Assembly (NCBI RefSeq): GCF_000426245.1
Contig: NZ_AUEZ01000040.1
Location: forward strand, 1 to 64,000
DNA from: Bradyrhizobium sp. Ai1a-2
Lineage (GTDB): Bacteria > Pseudomonadota > Alphaproteobacteria > Rhizobiales > Xanthobacteraceae
DNA: 64,000 bases
Direction: 5' to 3'
The translations under genes and the position numbers were made by a program. Each line of letters starts with the position of its first letter. Within the stretch, counting starts at the first letter, position 1. A model generated the notes under the pieces. That model had not been told where the DNA came from, did not search any database, and saw nothing but the letters and a program-made list of their open reading frames with translations. Below are positions 63,597 to 64,000 of the stretch, piece after piece.

Positions 63597-63842
63597 CTAC
63601 CAATGAAGCGTTTCACCTTCCTTGCCAAAGTCATTGCGATAGCATTCGGCTCGGAGTCCGGATGCCGTCGCCTCGCACTCCGCCTTGCTGCTGAAGCTGC
63701 AGTCGTTGCCGCCTTCGAAAGACAGGCAATAGTCGACGGCGGGACGGTGCGGAGCGGCCGATGCGGGCTCGGCTATCATCAGTAAAGCCACGGCCGAGAC
63801 GGCCATCGCGGCCCCCGCGGCCACGCTATGGATACTGCTCAT
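63597..63842 (-). CDS. DUF3551 small secreted protein
   Basis: The 81-residue protein has a signal peptide (about 1-29, ending PASAA) and a short mature part with YCLSFEGGNDCSF, CEATASGLRAECYRNDF: four cysteines in the DUF3551 pattern common in Bradyrhizobium. The family is of unknown function, often many copies per genome, probably disulfide-bonded in the periplasm. GAGGAG lies before ATG 63842. It is upstream of the LivK-type gene on the same strand, with a 228-bp gap that shows no further feature. Confidence 0.85.
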   Translation of the reverse strand: MSSIHSVAAGAAMAVSAVALLMIAEPASAAPHRPAVDYCLSFEGGNDCSFSSKAECEATASGLRAECYRNDFGKEGETLHW

Positions 63843-63942
63843 CTTCTTCTCCTCGAATCAGCCGCCCTTTGTTGAGGTAGGCGGCAGACCCGCGGAATCG
63901 ATTATAATCTTTGTTAGTCTGGCGGAGCGGACAACAGATCAG

Positions 63943-64000
63943 TCGTAGGGTGGGTAGAGCGAAGCGTGCCACCGCCACGAGCCGAGCGCGGATGGTGGGC
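63943..64000. repeat. Family D repeat cut by the window edge
   Basis: GTAGGGTGGGTAGAGCGAAG ... GATGGTGGGC matches the family at 6967; its second arm continues outside. Confidence 0.65.

Overview
The window is a GC-rich alphaproteobacterial chromosome segment, most like Bradyrhizobium. The signs are a phaR/phaA/phaB polyhydroxybutyrate cluster with PhaR, the gene pairs bolA/J-domain protein and ubiG/lysC, a DUF3551 secreted protein, OpgC, DUF4167, and the intergenic palindromic repeat families typical of that genus. This placement rests on gene content and style, not on a database search. I see no tRNA, rRNA, CRISPR array, prophage or conjugative module. The only mobile element is the 3' end of an IS5-type transposase at the left edge.

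Layout. 1-2.6 kb: IS remnant, a small unknown gene and a GGDEF-EAL protein with a degraded GGDEF site. 2.7-5.9 kb: phaR facing phaA-phaB, with a TGC-rich palindrome in the shared control region. 6-9.3 kb: a YddG-like exporter, a cupin coupled to glyoxalase II, and a methyltransferase. 9.4-16.6 kb, mostly minus strand: DUF4167, prmC, prfA, ptsP, lysC. 16.8-19 kb: PH-domain protein, ubiG and an EamA transporter. 19-21.5 kb: a tightly coupled minus-strand string comF-grxC-nitrilase-DUF1178, divergent from an NDUFAF5-like methyltransferase. 22.6-28.7 kb: mutT, argJ and a periplasmic PPIase facing away from secA. 29.6-33.7 kb: L,D-transpeptidase lipoprotein, accA, xerD and a 48-residue membrane protein. 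33.8-37 kb: aroK-aroB and a CNNM/CorC protein. 37-45.3 kb: bolA/J-domain pair, two divergent citrate-synthase-like genes (one fused to a MerR-type DNA-binding domain), DedA, and cobS/cobT for aerobic cobalamin synthesis. 45.5-64 kb is more accessory: phytase-like esterase, Bug-type binding protein, old yellow enzyme, luciferase-like monooxygenase, an LplT-PlsC-acyl-ACP synthetase fusion, hydrolase, HxlR regulator with a divergent acyl-CoA-dehydrogenase-like flavoprotein, OpgC, an AraC regulator, a LivK-type binding protein and DUF3551.

Most of the window is housekeeping. The material that ordinary annotation does not explain is mainly non-coding or regulatory. (i) A roughly 480-bp dispersed element occurs twice in opposite orientation (28966-29446 and 58437-58926); its 16-bp long-range stem differs between copies by two compensatory base-pair changes, and it has a GAAA-capped hairpin, so a structured RNA is plausible. 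(ii) The citrate-synthase/MerR fusion has two palindromes over its own start and the divergent citrate synthase gene. (iii) A 12-bp leader stem holds the ribosome binding site of the luciferase-like monooxygenase. (iv) A good sigma-70-type promoter before an unknown 84-residue protein is flanked by two TGAGCG palindromes with centres exactly 30 bp apart. (v) Dispersed repeats supply stop codons or C-terminal residues to several genes.
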